Assembly (NCBI GenBank): GCA_007134405.1
Contig: SLKW01000092.1
Span: forward strand, 1-11,438
From: Paracoccaceae bacterium
GTDB lineage: Bacteria > Pseudomonadota > Alphaproteobacteria > Rhodobacterales > Rhodobacteraceae
Direction of reading: 5' to 3'
DNA length: 11,438 nt
This document shows positions 1 through 6,635 of the stretch, piece after piece (position 1 is the first letter of the stretch; the number at the start of each line of letters is the position of its first letter). Below the pieces are notes generated by a model that was not told where the DNA came from, ran no database searches, and saw only the letters and a program-made list of their open reading frames with translations. The translations under genes were made by a program, and so were the position numbers.

Positions 1-831
1 CCCAAGCGCCCGGCGCCGCCGGGCGAGGCGCCGTCGCTGAAGATCGGCCGGCACCCGACCGGCGGCGGCGGCCCGCAGCCGGTGCCGGGCGTCAAGCGGC
101 TGATCGCGGTCGGATCCGGCAAGGGGGGCGTGGGAAAATCCACGGTTTCGGCCAATCTGGCCGTGGCGCTGGCGCGCGAGGGCTGGCGCGTGGGGCTTCT
201 GGACGCCGATATATACGGGCCGAGCCAGCCGCGCATGATGGGCGTGTCGAAGCGCCCCGCCTCGCCCGACGGCAAGACGATCATCCCGCTGACCGCGCAT
301 GGCGTCACCATGATCTCGATCGGGCTGATGATGAAGGAAGACGACGCGGTGATCTGGCGCGGCCCGATGCTGATGGGGGCGCTGCAGCAATTGCTGACCC
401 AGGTGGAATGGGGCGAGCTGGACGCGCTGATCGTCGACATGCCGCCCGGAACCGGCGACATCCAGCTGACGCTGTGCCAGCGGTTCCAGGTCACCGGCGC
501 CATCGTGGTGTCGACCCCGCAGGACGTGGCGCTGCTGGATGCGCGCAAGGCGCTGCGGGCGTTCCAGACGCTGAAGACGCCGGTCATCGGACTGATCGAG
601 AACATGTCGACCTTCATCTGCCCGAAATGCGGCCATGAGGAGCACATCTTCGGCGAGGGCGGCGTCGAGCGCGAGGCCGCGAAGCTGGGCCTGCCGTTTC
701 TGGGCGCGCTGCCGATCTCGGTCGAGGTGCGGCTGTCGGGCGATGGCGGCGTGCCGGTCGCAGCGACCGACAGCCCGGTGGCCGAGGCCTACCGTCGCAT
801 GGCCCGCCGCCTGATCGAGGTCAGCGACTGA
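1..831 (+). CDS. mrp: Mrp/ApbC/NBP35-family Fe-S cluster carrier P-loop ATPase (5' end outside window)
   Basis: Cytosolic P-loop ATPase of the Mrp/ApbC (NBP35) family, which holds and transfers iron-sulfur clusters to apoproteins. The reading frame is open from base 1, so the start lies upstream; 276 residues are visible. The first ~30 are a Pro/Gly-rich linker (PKRPAPPGEAPSL...), which in this family usually joins an N-terminal MIP18/DUF59 domain to the ATPase. The deviant Walker A GKGGVGKS is at 118-141, followed by DADIYGPSQPRM and the switch-like DMPPGTGD. A CPKC motif (codons 619-630) matches the family's cluster-binding cysteine pair, and GEGG follows it. The GTG at base 82 is an internal codon, not a credible start, because it would leave only a few residues before the P-loop. 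The gene ends with TGA and is followed by a 659-bp non-coding stretch, so it is probably not in one operon with mraZ. The family call is firm; the substrate proteins are unknown. Confidence 0.93.
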   Translation, partial: PKRPAPPGEAPSLKIGRHPTGGGGPQPVPGVKRLIAVGSGKGGVGKSTVSANLAVALAREGWRVGLLDADIYGPSQPRMMGVSKRPASPDGKTIIPLTAHGVTMISIGLMMKEDDAVIWRGPMLMGALQQLLTQVEWGELDALIVDMPPGTGDIQLTLCQRFQVTGAIVVSTPQDVALLDARKALRAFQTLKTPVIGLIENMSTFICPKCGHEEHIFGEGGVEREAAKLGLPFLGALPISVEVRLSGDGGVPVAATDSPVAEAYRRMARRLIEVSD

Positions 832-875
832 TCGAAGCCGGCGCCTGGGCGCGCGGATCGCCCCCGCGGTGGGAT

Positions 876-943
876 CGCATGGTACCGCGCGGGCACGAAG
901 GGCCCCGCATCATGGTACCGTGCGGCCGCGCAGGGTCCCGCAT
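876..943 (+). repeat. Imperfect 33-bp tandem repeat, about two copies
   Basis: Two consecutive units share the pattern CATGGTACCG(C/T)GCGG...GGG(C/T)CCCGCAT. ATGGTACC occurs at 879-886 and 912-919, and GGGYCCCGCAT at 900-910 and 933-943, each exactly 33 bp apart. A degraded third unit may begin at 940 (GCATGGGTGTCGCAGGG). Because the period is a multiple of three, one minus-strand frame shows an 11-residue repeat, but that frame looks non-coding. The 8-mer CATGGTAC is found again in reverse orientation (GTACCATG, 1247-1254) inside the inverted repeat at 1238-1257. Function is unknown. Confidence 0.6.
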
Positions 944-1037
944 GGGTGTCGCAGGGCCGAAAGCGAGTCGCGCGCGGGCGATGACGCCGCCGCGATTCGC
1001 CTGAAGACCGGCGATTCGCCTCTTTCGCGCGCGGAAC

Positions 1038-1055
1038 TGTGACCGAAAAGTCACA
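1038..1055. promoter_or_regulatory. Inverted repeat TGTGAC-N6-GTCACA, possible operator
   Basis: TGTGACCGAAAAGTCACA has two perfect 6-bp arms around a 6-nt centre, in the A/T-richer part of the region upstream of mraZ. It resembles a CRP/FNR-superfamily operator, but the TGTGA and TCACA half-sites are 8 bp apart rather than the canonical 6, so a classical CRP site is unlikely. It could be bound by another dimeric regulator or simply form a small hairpin. TTGACG follows 20 bp downstream (1075-1080) and GGTTAAC at 1084-1090. Confidence 0.3.
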
Positions 1056-1237
1056 AACTCGCGCGCAGGCGTGGTTGACGCTAGGTTAACACGCTTTTCC
1101 CGCCCCGATTTCATCTTGTGGTTGTGCGGGCGCGATCCGCAAGATATTGTTGATTTGCCCCCTGGTGGTGCGCGAGATCCGGGGTCTGCGCCCGTCTGGG
1201 CCAACAAAGTCAGCCGGTGCCATAAATTTCCATTGCG

Positions 1238-1257
1238 TGCCATGAAGTACCATGGCA
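1238..1257. promoter_or_regulatory. Perfect 7-bp inverted repeat TGCCATG-N6-CATGGCA
   Basis: TGCCATGAAGTACCATGGCA has two perfect 7-bp arms with a 6-nt centre (AAGTAC). A further direct copy of the arm, GTGCCAT, lies exactly 20 bp upstream (1217-1223 versus 1237-1243). The site sits 234-253 nt before the mraZ start. Two readings are possible: an operator over the leader promoter (two direct half-sites plus one inverted, about two helical turns apart), or the first stem-loop of the leader RNA. The sequence does not decide between them. Confidence 0.4.
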
Positions 1258-1415
1258 TCAATTGAGCATCGGAAGAGCGGATAACAAAAAAAAGAGACCA
1301 AGCAGGTTTCATACAGGCACCCCGCGACTTCGAAACACGAGATCCGGCGCGCAAGCGAGCAGACATCCCCCCCAGGTGGTTTGCGCGGTAACCGGGCACC
1401 CAGAGATGGGAACGA

Positions 1416-1458
1416 GGGCGGCGGTTCGGGCAGTGGCAGCAGCCCGGCCGCCGTTTTC
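1416..1458 (+). terminator. Intrinsic terminator / attenuator in the mraZ leader
   Basis: CGGCGG (1419-1424) pairs with CCGCCG (1448-1453), and GGGC (1428-1431) with GCCC (1442-1445). TT at 1425-1426 can form G-U pairs with GG at 1446-1447, leaving only C1427 bulged. The loop is AGTGGCAGCA (1432-1441). The stem is directly followed by TTTTC (1454-1458). A stem of about 12 bp ending in a U-run inside a leader, immediately before the first gene of a large operon, indicates partial termination (attenuation or sRNA release) rather than an operon end. The U-run is short, so read-through should be substantial. Confidence 0.65.
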
Positions 1459-1460
1459 AT

Positions 1461-1480
1461 TGGGGGGACGGGCAGTGGGG
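1461..1480 (+). promoter_or_regulatory. Candidate MraZ-box repeats (TGGGG) before mraZ
   Basis: MraZ is known to bind direct repeats of TGGGN in front of its own operon. Here TGGGG occurs at 1461-1465 and 1476-1480, with the related ACGGG at 1468-1472 between them and TGGGA further up at 1407-1411. The spacing (15 bp between exact copies) differs from the ~10-bp period seen in E. coli, and G-runs are common in this GC-rich DNA, so this is a weak candidate. The second copy is also the only purine-rich element near the mraZ start, so a bound or structured state could affect translation. Confidence 0.25.
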
Positions 1481-1490
1481 CGCGGGCAGC

Positions 1491-1997
1491 GTGGTGCGCA
1501 GATTTCGCGGTGAATACCACCAGAAGGTGGATGCGAAGGGCAGGGTCTCGATCCCGGCCCTTTTTCGCCGTGTGATCGAGGCGGGCGATCCGGACTGGCA
1601 GGACGGGCTGCGGCCGAACCTGGTCATCGTCTACGGCACCGAGCGGCAGAAACGGCTGGACTGCTTCACCATGGATGCGATCGAGGAAATCGACCGCCGC
1701 ATCGACCGGATGAAGAAGGGCTCGATCGAGCGCAAGATGCTGGAACGCATCTATCACGGCCATTCCTTTCCCACCCAGGTCGACGAGGACGGGCGGATCA
1801 TCCTGCCCGCCAAGCTGCGCGAGAAGCTGGGCCTGGGCGACACCGCCTTCTTCATCGCCGCGGGCGACCATTTCGAGATGTGGAAGCCCGAGACCTACGA
1901 GGCCGAGGAAGGCGCCAAGGCGGACGCCTGGCTGGCCGAGCAGGACGAGGATTTCGACCCGAACCTGCTGCTGCCGGAATTGCCCGACGAGCCCTGA
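1491..1997 (+). CDS. mraZ: Division/cell wall cluster transcriptional regulator MraZ
   Basis: MraZ is a DNA-binding protein with two SpoVT/AbrB-like domains that forms ring-shaped oligomers. In E. coli it represses the dcw operon promoter it stands behind. The product is 168 residues, slightly longer than E. coli MraZ (152). The N-terminal signature [26 protein letters not shown] stretch lies at residues ~5-26, and the second half repeats the fold with [17 protein letters not shown] (about residues 90-106). The C-terminal tail is acidic. The start is GTG at 1491 or the adjacent GTG at 1494; neither has a good Shine-Dalgarno (only GGGG at 1477-1480), so initiation looks weak or structure-dependent. 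Its stop is 7 bp before rsmH. It is the first gene of the run and lies directly behind the leader terminator, so read-through there would set expression of the whole operon. Confidence 0.95.
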   Translation: MVRRFRGEYHQKVDAKGRVSIPALFRRVIEAGDPDWQDGLRPNLVIVYGTERQKRLDCFTMDAIEEIDRRIDRMKKGSIERKMLERIYHGHSFPTQVDEDGRIILPAKLREKLGLGDTAFFIAAGDHFEMWKPETYEAEEGAKADAWLAEQDEDFDPNLLLPELPDEP

Positions 1998-2004
1998 TGG
2001 AAGG

Positions 2005-3015
2005 ATGATGCCCCCGCACGCCAGCGCCGCGCCGCATATTCCCGTCCTCATCGGGCCGCTGATCCAGGCGGTGGCGCCGGTGCACGGGACATGGCTGGAC
2101 GGAACGCTGGGCGCGGGCGGTTATGCGCGCGCGTTGCTGGAGGCCGGCGCCGAGCGCGTGATCGGCGTCGACCGCGACCCCTTGGCGCTGCAGATGGCGC
2201 GGGACTGGGGCGCCGGCTACGGCGACCGGCTGCGGCTGGTGCAGGGGACGTTCTCGGATCTCGACAGCCATGCCGGGGGGGTACTTGACGGGGGGGCGCT
2301 CGATGGCGTGGTGCTCGACCTCGGGGTGTCGTCGATGCAGCTCGATGAGGCGGCCCGCGGCTTTTCCTTCACCCGCGACGGGCCTCTGGACATGCGGATG
2401 AGCCAGGAAGGGCCGAGCGCCGCGGACCTGGTCAATACCGCCACCGAGGCGCGGCTGGCCGATATCCTGTTCCATTATGGCGAGGAACGCGCGGCGCGGC
2501 GCATCGCCCGCGCCATCGTCGCGGCCCGCGCCGAGGCGCCGATCGAGACCACGCTGGAGCTGGCCGAAATCGTCGCGCGCTGCCTGCCGCGCCCCAAGCC
2601 CGGACAGATCCACCCGGCGACGCGCAGCTTCCAGGCGATCCGGATCGCGGTGAATGCCGAGTTCGAGGAACTCGCCGCCGGGCTGGAAGCGGCCGAGCGC
2701 GCGCTCGGCCCCGGGGGCGCGCTGGCGGTCGTGACCTTCCATTCGCTGGAGGACAGGGTGGTGAAGCGCTTCCTGCAGCTGCGCTCGGGCCAGACCGGGG
2801 GCGGCAGCCGCCACGCCCCCGCCGTGACGCCCGAGCCGGCGCGGTTCGCCCTGATCAGCCGCCGCGCAATCGCGCCCGACCCGGCCGAGATCGCCGCCAA
2901 TCCCCGTGCCCGTTCGGCCAAGCTGCGCGTCGCCCGGCGCACCGACGCCGCCGCGGGTCCCGTCGAGCGCGCCGCGCTCGGCCTGCCCGCCCCTGCCCTT
3001 TCCGGAGACCGCTGA
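2005..3015 (+). CDS. rsmH: 16S rRNA (cytosine(1402)-N(4))-methyltransferase RsmH
   Basis: S-adenosylmethionine-dependent methyltransferase (formerly MraW) that modifies N4 of C1402 in the 16S rRNA decoding centre. The length, 336 residues, is normal. SAM-binding motifs are DGTLGAGGY (residues 32-40) and GVDRDP (54-59). The family signatures [43 protein letters not shown] and [12 protein letters not shown] (from residue 245) are all present. The start is ATG at 2005 or the next codon ATG at 2008. GGAAGGA at 1999-2005 overlaps the first ATG and is too close to the second, so the exact start is uncertain by one residue and coupling to mraZ translation is likely. Its TGA overlaps the ftsL ATG by one base (TGATG). 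Confidence 0.97.
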   Translation: MMPPHASAAPHIPVLIGPLIQAVAPVHGTWLDGTLGAGGYARALLEAGAERVIGVDRDPLALQMARDWGAGYGDRLRLVQGTFSDLDSHAGGVLDGGALDGVVLDLGVSSMQLDEAARGFSFTRDGPLDMRMSQEGPSAADLVNTATEARLADILFHYGEERAARRIARAIVAARAEAPIETTLELAEIVARCLPRPKPGQIHPATRSFQAIRIAVNAEFEELAAGLEAAERALGPGGALAVVTFHSLEDRVVKRFLQLRSGQTGGGSRHAPAVTPEPARFALISRRAIAPDPAEIAANPRARSAKLRVARRTDAAAGPVERAALGLPAPALSGDR

Positions 3016-3356
3016 TGCGAGGATTGCTCTACCTGCTGTCGGCCCTCGGCGTGATCGGCCTTGCCGTCTGGGCCTATGACCAGAACCACAAGACCCAGCA
3101 ATCGATGGCCGAAGTCCGCGAGCTGCACCGCGAGATCACCGCCCTGCGCGAGGCGATCAGCGTGCAGCGTGCCGAATGGGCCTTTCTCAGCCGCCCCGAA
3201 CGATTGCAGGAACTGGCCAAGATGAACTTCATGCGCCTTCGGCTCATCCCGCTTTCGGGGAACCAGTTCGGCCGGATCGACGAGATCGTCTACCCGCTGC
3301 CGCCCGAGCGCGACGATGCGCCAAGCGCGGCCGAGACCGAGGAGGAGCCGCTGTGA
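3015..3356 (+). CDS. ftsL: Cell division protein FtsL
   Basis: Small bitopic inner-membrane protein of the divisome. In the family FtsL joins FtsB and FtsQ and helps activate septal FtsW-FtsI synthesis. The 113-residue product has a very short cytoplasmic end, one membrane segment at residues ~4-20 (LLYLLSALGVIGLAVWA), then a heptad-rich coiled coil (about 27-58, including EVRELHREITALREAI). Next comes a conserved segment RPERLQELAKMNFMRLRL, and an acidic tail. Sequence conservation in FtsL is low, so the call depends on this architecture, the size, and the position between rsmH and ftsI, which is diagnostic. ATG at 3015 has GGAG at 3004-3007 and overlaps the rsmH stop. Its stop overlaps the ftsI start (GTGA). 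Confidence 0.93.
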   Translation: MRGLLYLLSALGVIGLAVWAYDQNHKTQQSMAEVRELHREITALREAISVQRAEWAFLSRPERLQELAKMNFMRLRLIPLSGNQFGRIDEIVYPLPPERDDAPSAAETEEEPL

Positions 3357-5128
3357 CCCGTGTCCCGCTGCGCCCGCTGGCGCGGGTTCTCGATGCCCGC
3401 GCGCAAGGCCGCAACCCGCTCTATATCGAGCGCGAGAACCTGCGCCTGCGCCACGAACAGATGCGCGACGCCGCCCGGCGGCGCGCCGAATGGCGGCTTC
3501 TGGTGCTGGCCGCCTTCTTCTTCATGGGGTTCGCACTGATCGCCGCGCGCATGGGCGTGATGGCAATGACCCCGCCCGAGGAGCCGGCGCGCTACCAACC
3601 CGAGCAGATCGCGGCCTACCGCGCCGATATCGTCGATCGCAACGGCCGGCTGATGGCGACGAACCTCCTGACCAACGCGCTCTATGCCGAGATGCGGCAC
3701 ATGGTCGACGGACGCCGCGCCGCGCGGGCGCTGGCGCATATCTTCCCCGATATCGACGGCGACCGGCTGGCCGCGCGCCTGACCGACCCGAATCGCCGCT
3801 TCGTCTGGCTGCGCGCGCGCCTGTCGCCCGAGCAGGAGCAGGCCGTCCACGAGATCGGCGAGCCGGGGCTTCTGTTCGGCCGCCGCGAGATGCGGCTTTA
3901 CCCGAATGGCCGGCTGGCCGCGCATGTGCTGGGTGGGGCGGCCTATGGCCAGCAGGGCGTCACCGCGGCCGAGATCATCGGCACCGCGGGGATCGAGCAC
4001 CGCCTCGATTCGCGCCTGCGCGACGCCACCCGCGGCGACGGACCGCTGCAACTGTCGCTCGACCTGTCGGTGCAGGCGGTCGCGGCCGAGGTGCTGGAAG
4101 GCGGGATCCGCATGCTCAATGCGCGCGCGGGCTCGGCGATCATCATGGACGCCTATTCGGGCGAGATCGTGACGATGGTGTCGCTGCCCGACTTCGACCC
4201 GAACAACCGCCCCCCGCCGCCGACCGAGGGCGACCCGACCGACAGCCCGATCTTCAACCATGCGCTGCAGGGGGTCTACGAGCTGGGCTCGGTCATGAAG
4301 GCGTTCCCGATCGCGCAGGCGCTGGAGCTGGGTCTGGTACAGCCCGACACGATGGTCGACACCCGCACGCCGATGCGCGTGGCGCGTTTCGCGATCAACG
4401 ATTTCCGGTCACTCGGTCCGCAGGCTTCGGTGACGGATGTCTTCATCCGATCCTCGAACGTCGGCTCGGCCCGGCTCGCCCAGATGATCGGTCCCGAACG
4501 CCAGCGCGAATTCCTGGACCGATTCGGCTTTCTCGACACCGTTCCGATCGAATTGACCGAGTCCACGCGCGCCCGCCCGATGTTCCCCGACCGCTGGCGC
4601 GAGATCTCGTCGATCACCATCGCCTACGGGCACGGCCTGTCGACGAGCCCGGTGCATCTGGCCTCTGCCTATGCGGCGCTGGTCAATGGCGGGCGCAAGG
4701 TGACGCCGACGCTTCTGCGCACCCCGGACGCCGCGCCGGGCGAGCGGCTCATCTCGGAGCGGACCTCGGCCATGATGCGCCGGATGATGCGCGAGACGGT
4801 CACCCGCGGCACCGCCTCGATGGCCGAGGTCGAGGGATTCGCCGTGGGCGGCAAGACCGGCACCGCCGACAAGCCCAATCCGCGCGGCGGTTACTACCGT
4901 GACCGGGTGATCGCCTCCTTCGCCGGCGCCTTCCCGATCCACGAGCCGCGCTACGTGATCGTCGTGACGCTGGACGAGCCGTCGGAGACATCGGGCTCGG
5001 AGGTGCGCCGCACCGCCGGCTGGACCGTGGTTCCGGTCACCGCCGAGATCGTGCGCCGCACCGCGCCGTTGCTGGGACTGCGCCCGTCGAGCCCGGCAGA
5101 GATTGAACGGGCTCTCGCCATGCGGTAG
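3353..5128 (+). CDS. ftsI: Septal peptidoglycan transpeptidase FtsI (PBP3)
   Basis: Class B penicillin-binding protein that cross-links septal peptidoglycan with FtsW. It is 591 residues from GTG at 3353. That start overlaps the ftsL stop by 4 nt and has GGAGGAG at 3341-3347 with 5-nt spacing. The frame stays open upstream to about 3176, but that part lies inside ftsL and is not coding. Order: a basic cytoplasmic end, one membrane anchor (~49-65), a pedestal domain beginning near IVDRNGRLMATNL, then the transpeptidase domain. Its active-site motifs are intact: S313-V-M-K316 (catalytic serine and lysine), S367-S-N369, and K501-T-G503. The SxxK context ELGSVMKAFP departs slightly from the common GSTFK form. 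The protein is beta-lactam-binding by family. A 28-bp gap separates it from murE. Confidence 0.96.
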   Translation: MTRVPLRPLARVLDARAQGRNPLYIERENLRLRHEQMRDAARRRAEWRLLVLAAFFFMGFALIAARMGVMAMTPPEEPARYQPEQIAAYRADIVDRNGRLMATNLLTNALYAEMRHMVDGRRAARALAHIFPDIDGDRLAARLTDPNRRFVWLRARLSPEQEQAVHEIGEPGLLFGRREMRLYPNGRLAAHVLGGAAYGQQGVTAAEIIGTAGIEHRLDSRLRDATRGDGPLQLSLDLSVQAVAAEVLEGGIRMLNARAGSAIIMDAYSGEIVTMVSLPDFDPNNRPPPPTEGDPTDSPIFNHALQGVYELGSVMKAFPIAQALELGLVQPDTMVDTRTPMRVARFAINDFRSLGPQASVTDVFIRSSNVGSARLAQMIGPERQREFLDRFGFLDTVPIELTESTRARPMFPDRWREISSITIAYGHGLSTSPVHLASAYAALVNGGRKVTPTLLRTPDAAPGERLISERTSAMMRRMMRETVTRGTASMAEVEGFAVGGKTGTADKPNPRGGYYRDRVIASFAGAFPIHEPRYVIVVTLDEPSETSGSEVRRTAGWTVVPVTAEIVRRTAPLLGLRPSSPAEIERALAMR

Positions 5129-5156
5129 GGACCGGCGGGAACGGCAAGGGACGCCG

Positions 5157-6635
5157 ATGACCACGCAAAAGACACTGGACGGATTGGGACTGCGCGTGCG
5201 CCGTGGCGATCCGCGAACTCCGATCCAAACGATCACGCTCGACAGCCGCGAGGTGAAACCTGGCGCGCTGTTCGCCGCCCTGCCCGGCACGCGCGTGCAT
5301 GGCGCCGAGTTCATTCAGTTCGCGTTGCGCATGCAGGCGGCGGCGGTCCTGACCGACCGCGAAGGGGCGCAGATCGCCGCCGAGGAACTGGCCGGGCATC
5401 CCGAGGTCGCGCTGGTCGTCGCCGAGGACGCGCGCGAGGCGCTTGCCGGCGCCGCGGCGCTTTTCTTCGCCGCCCAGCCCGAGACGACGGTGGCGGTGAC
5501 CGGGACCAACGGCAAGACCTCGGTCGCAAGCTTCGCGCGCCAGATCTGGACCGCGCTCGGCCATGCGGCGATCAGCATCGGCACCACCGGGATCGAGGGC
5601 GCGTGGGAGGCGCCGCTCGCCCACACCACGCCCGACGCCGTCACCCTGCACCGGATGCTCGCCGAGGCTGCCGCCGCCGGCGTGACCCATGCCGCGATGG
5701 AAGCGTCGAGCCACGGGCTGGACCAGCGCCGGCTCGACGGGGTGCGGCTGGCGGCGGCGGGCTTTACCAATCTCAGCCAGGACCATCTGGATTATCACCC
5801 CGATCTGGAAAGCTACTTCCAGGCCAAGGCCGCGCTGTTCACGCGGCTGCTGCCGCAGGATGCGCCGGCGGTGGTGAATACCGACTGCCCCTCGGGCCTG
5901 CGGCTGGCCGGGTCGATCGACGGTCCGCTGGTCCGCGTCGGCGCCGCGCGCGATGCCGAGTTGCGCATCCTGGCGCAGCGGTTCGAGACCCACGGGCAGC
6001 ATCTGCGGTTTTCCTGGAAGGGGACCGCGCATCAGGTGCACCTGCCGCTTGTGGGCGGTTTCCAGGCCGCGAATGCGCTGATCGCGCTGGGGCTCGTGCT
6101 GGCGACCGGCGGCGAGGCCGAAGCCGCCATAGGCGCGCTCTCGCGTCTGAAGGGTGTGCGCGGGCGGATGCAACTGGCCGCGACGCGCGCCAACGGCGCC
6201 CCGGTTTTCGTCGATTACGCCCATACGCCCGCCGCGCTGGAGACCGCGCTCAGGGCGCTGCGCCCGCATGTGATGGGCCGGCTGATCGTGGCTTTCGGGG
6301 CCGGCGGCGACCGTGACCGCGGCAAGCGCCCGCTGATGGGCCGCGCCGCGGCCGAGACTGCCGATGTGGTCTATGTCACCGACGACAACCCGCGCAGCGA
6401 GGATCCCGCCGAGATTCGCCGCGCGATCCTCGCCGCGTGCCCGGAGGCGAACGAGGTCGGCGACCGGGCCGAGGCGATCCTGCGCGCCGTCGATGCGCTG
6501 CAGCCTGGCGATGCGCTGCTCATCGCCGGCAAGGGACACGAACGCGGGCAGATCGTCGGCGACACGGTCTATCCGTTCGATGATATCGAGCAGGCCAGCA
6601 CCGCCGTCGAAGTTCTGGATCGGAGGGGGAAATGA
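5157..6635 (+). CDS. murE: UDP-MurNAc-L-Ala-D-Glu:meso-diaminopimelate ligase MurE
   Basis: Cytoplasmic Mur ligase that uses ATP to add meso-diaminopimelate to UDP-MurNAc-L-Ala-D-Glu. It is 492 residues from ATG at 5157, preceded by AAGGGA at 5146-5151 with 5-nt spacing. An upstream TTG at 5103 lies inside ftsI and has no comparable signal. The N-terminal UDP-sugar-binding domain includes TLDSREVKPGALFAALPG. The ATP loop is T115-G-T-N-G-K120-T. K224 in SYFQAKAALF matches the carbamylated lysine of the family. DNPR at 410-413 (DDNPRSEDP) marks specificity for meso-diaminopimelate rather than lysine, fitting a Gram-negative wall. The C-terminal domain carries GKGHERGQ. The stop overlaps the murF start by 4 nt (ATGA). 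Confidence 0.97.
   Translation: MTTQKTLDGLGLRVRRGDPRTPIQTITLDSREVKPGALFAALPGTRVHGAEFIQFALRMQAAAVLTDREGAQIAAEELAGHPEVALVVAEDAREALAGAAALFFAAQPETTVAVTGTNGKTSVASFARQIWTALGHAAISIGTTGIEGAWEAPLAHTTPDAVTLHRMLAEAAAAGVTHAAMEASSHGLDQRRLDGVRLAAAGFTNLSQDHLDYHPDLESYFQAKAALFTRLLPQDAPAVVNTDCPSGLRLAGSIDGPLVRVGAARDAELRILAQRFETHGQHLRFSWKGTAHQVHLPLVGGFQAANALIALGLVLATGGEAEAAIGALSRLKGVRGRMQLAATRANGAPVFVDYAHTPAALETALRALRPHVMGRLIVAFGAGGDRDRGKRPLMGRAAAETADVVYVTDDNPRSEDPAEIRRAILAACPEANEVGDRAEAILRAVDALQPGDALLIAGKGHERGQIVGDTVYPFDDIEQASTAVEVLDRRGK

Larger units (their letters stand above)
1238..1458 (+). ncRNA. upsM: Extended mraZ 5' leader / UpsM-like sRNA (5' end approximate)
   Basis: In Rhodobacter sphaeroides and relatives the dcw cluster is preceded by an unusually long 5' leader (roughly 270 nt). 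It contains a Rho-independent terminator, and termination there releases an abundant sRNA of about 200 nt called UpsM, which is cleaved by RNase E under stress with Hfq involvement. This window has the expected arrangement: no gene for 659 bp before mraZ, and a strong hairpin plus T4 ending at about 1457, 33 nt before the mraZ start. A ~200-270-nt leader would start at about 1223-1255; base 1238 is only a placeholder set by the first stem-loop. Visible elements are the 1238-1257 hairpin, the A8 run at 1286-1293, a GGTT/AACC stem at 1378-1393, CCC/GGG at 1399-1410, and the terminal hairpin. The assignment rests on synteny and structure, not on a nucleotide match I could compute. Confidence 0.55.
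832..1490. other. Long non-coding region between mrp and mraZ
   Basis: This 659-bp stretch has no credible protein gene. Open frames on either strand have no ribosome binding site or recognisable motif, and those on the minus strand run into rsmH or mraZ as antisense shadows. The left part (832-1035) is very GC-rich and holds the 33-bp repeats and three GANTC sites. The middle (1036-1310) is clearly richer in A/T, as expected of promoter or leader DNA, with inverted repeats at 1038-1055 and 1238-1257 and an A8 run at 1286-1293. The right part (1311-1490) is again GC-rich and contains the terminator-like hairpin and TGGGG repeats next to mraZ. No intrinsic terminator with a T-tail was found directly after mrp. 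The main promoter could not be assigned. One weak sigma-70-like pair is TTGTGC (1122-1127) and TATTGT (1145-1150) with a 17-bp spacer. TTGACG at 1075-1080 is a good -35 but lacks a matching -10. Confidence 0.7.

Noticed and set aside
1038..1055. Canonical CRP site
   Set aside because: TGTGA and TCACA are 8 bp apart instead of 6, so I keep it only as an inverted repeat of unknown function.
1084..1090. CtrA binding site at GGTTAAC
   Set aside because: Only one TTAA half-site is present; the second half expected 7 bp away is missing.
1075..1103. Sigma-70 promoter with TTGACG as -35
   Set aside because: No acceptable -10 at 16-18 bp spacing (the DNA there is CCCGCC-like).
821..1399. Minus-strand open frame of 192 codons with an 11-residue repeat
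   Set aside because: The apparent peptide repeat is simply the 33-bp DNA repeat read in frame. No ribosome binding site, no domain, and the composition is like non-coding GC-rich DNA.
1086..2051. Long minus-strand open frame covering the leader, mraZ and the start of rsmH
   Set aside because: It is antisense to the unmistakable mraZ gene; long stop-free antisense frames are common at this GC content.
3176..3352. Upstream extension of the ftsI frame
   Set aside because: It lies inside ftsL. The GTG at 3353 has a strong GGAGGAG at proper spacing and gives the normal N-terminus.
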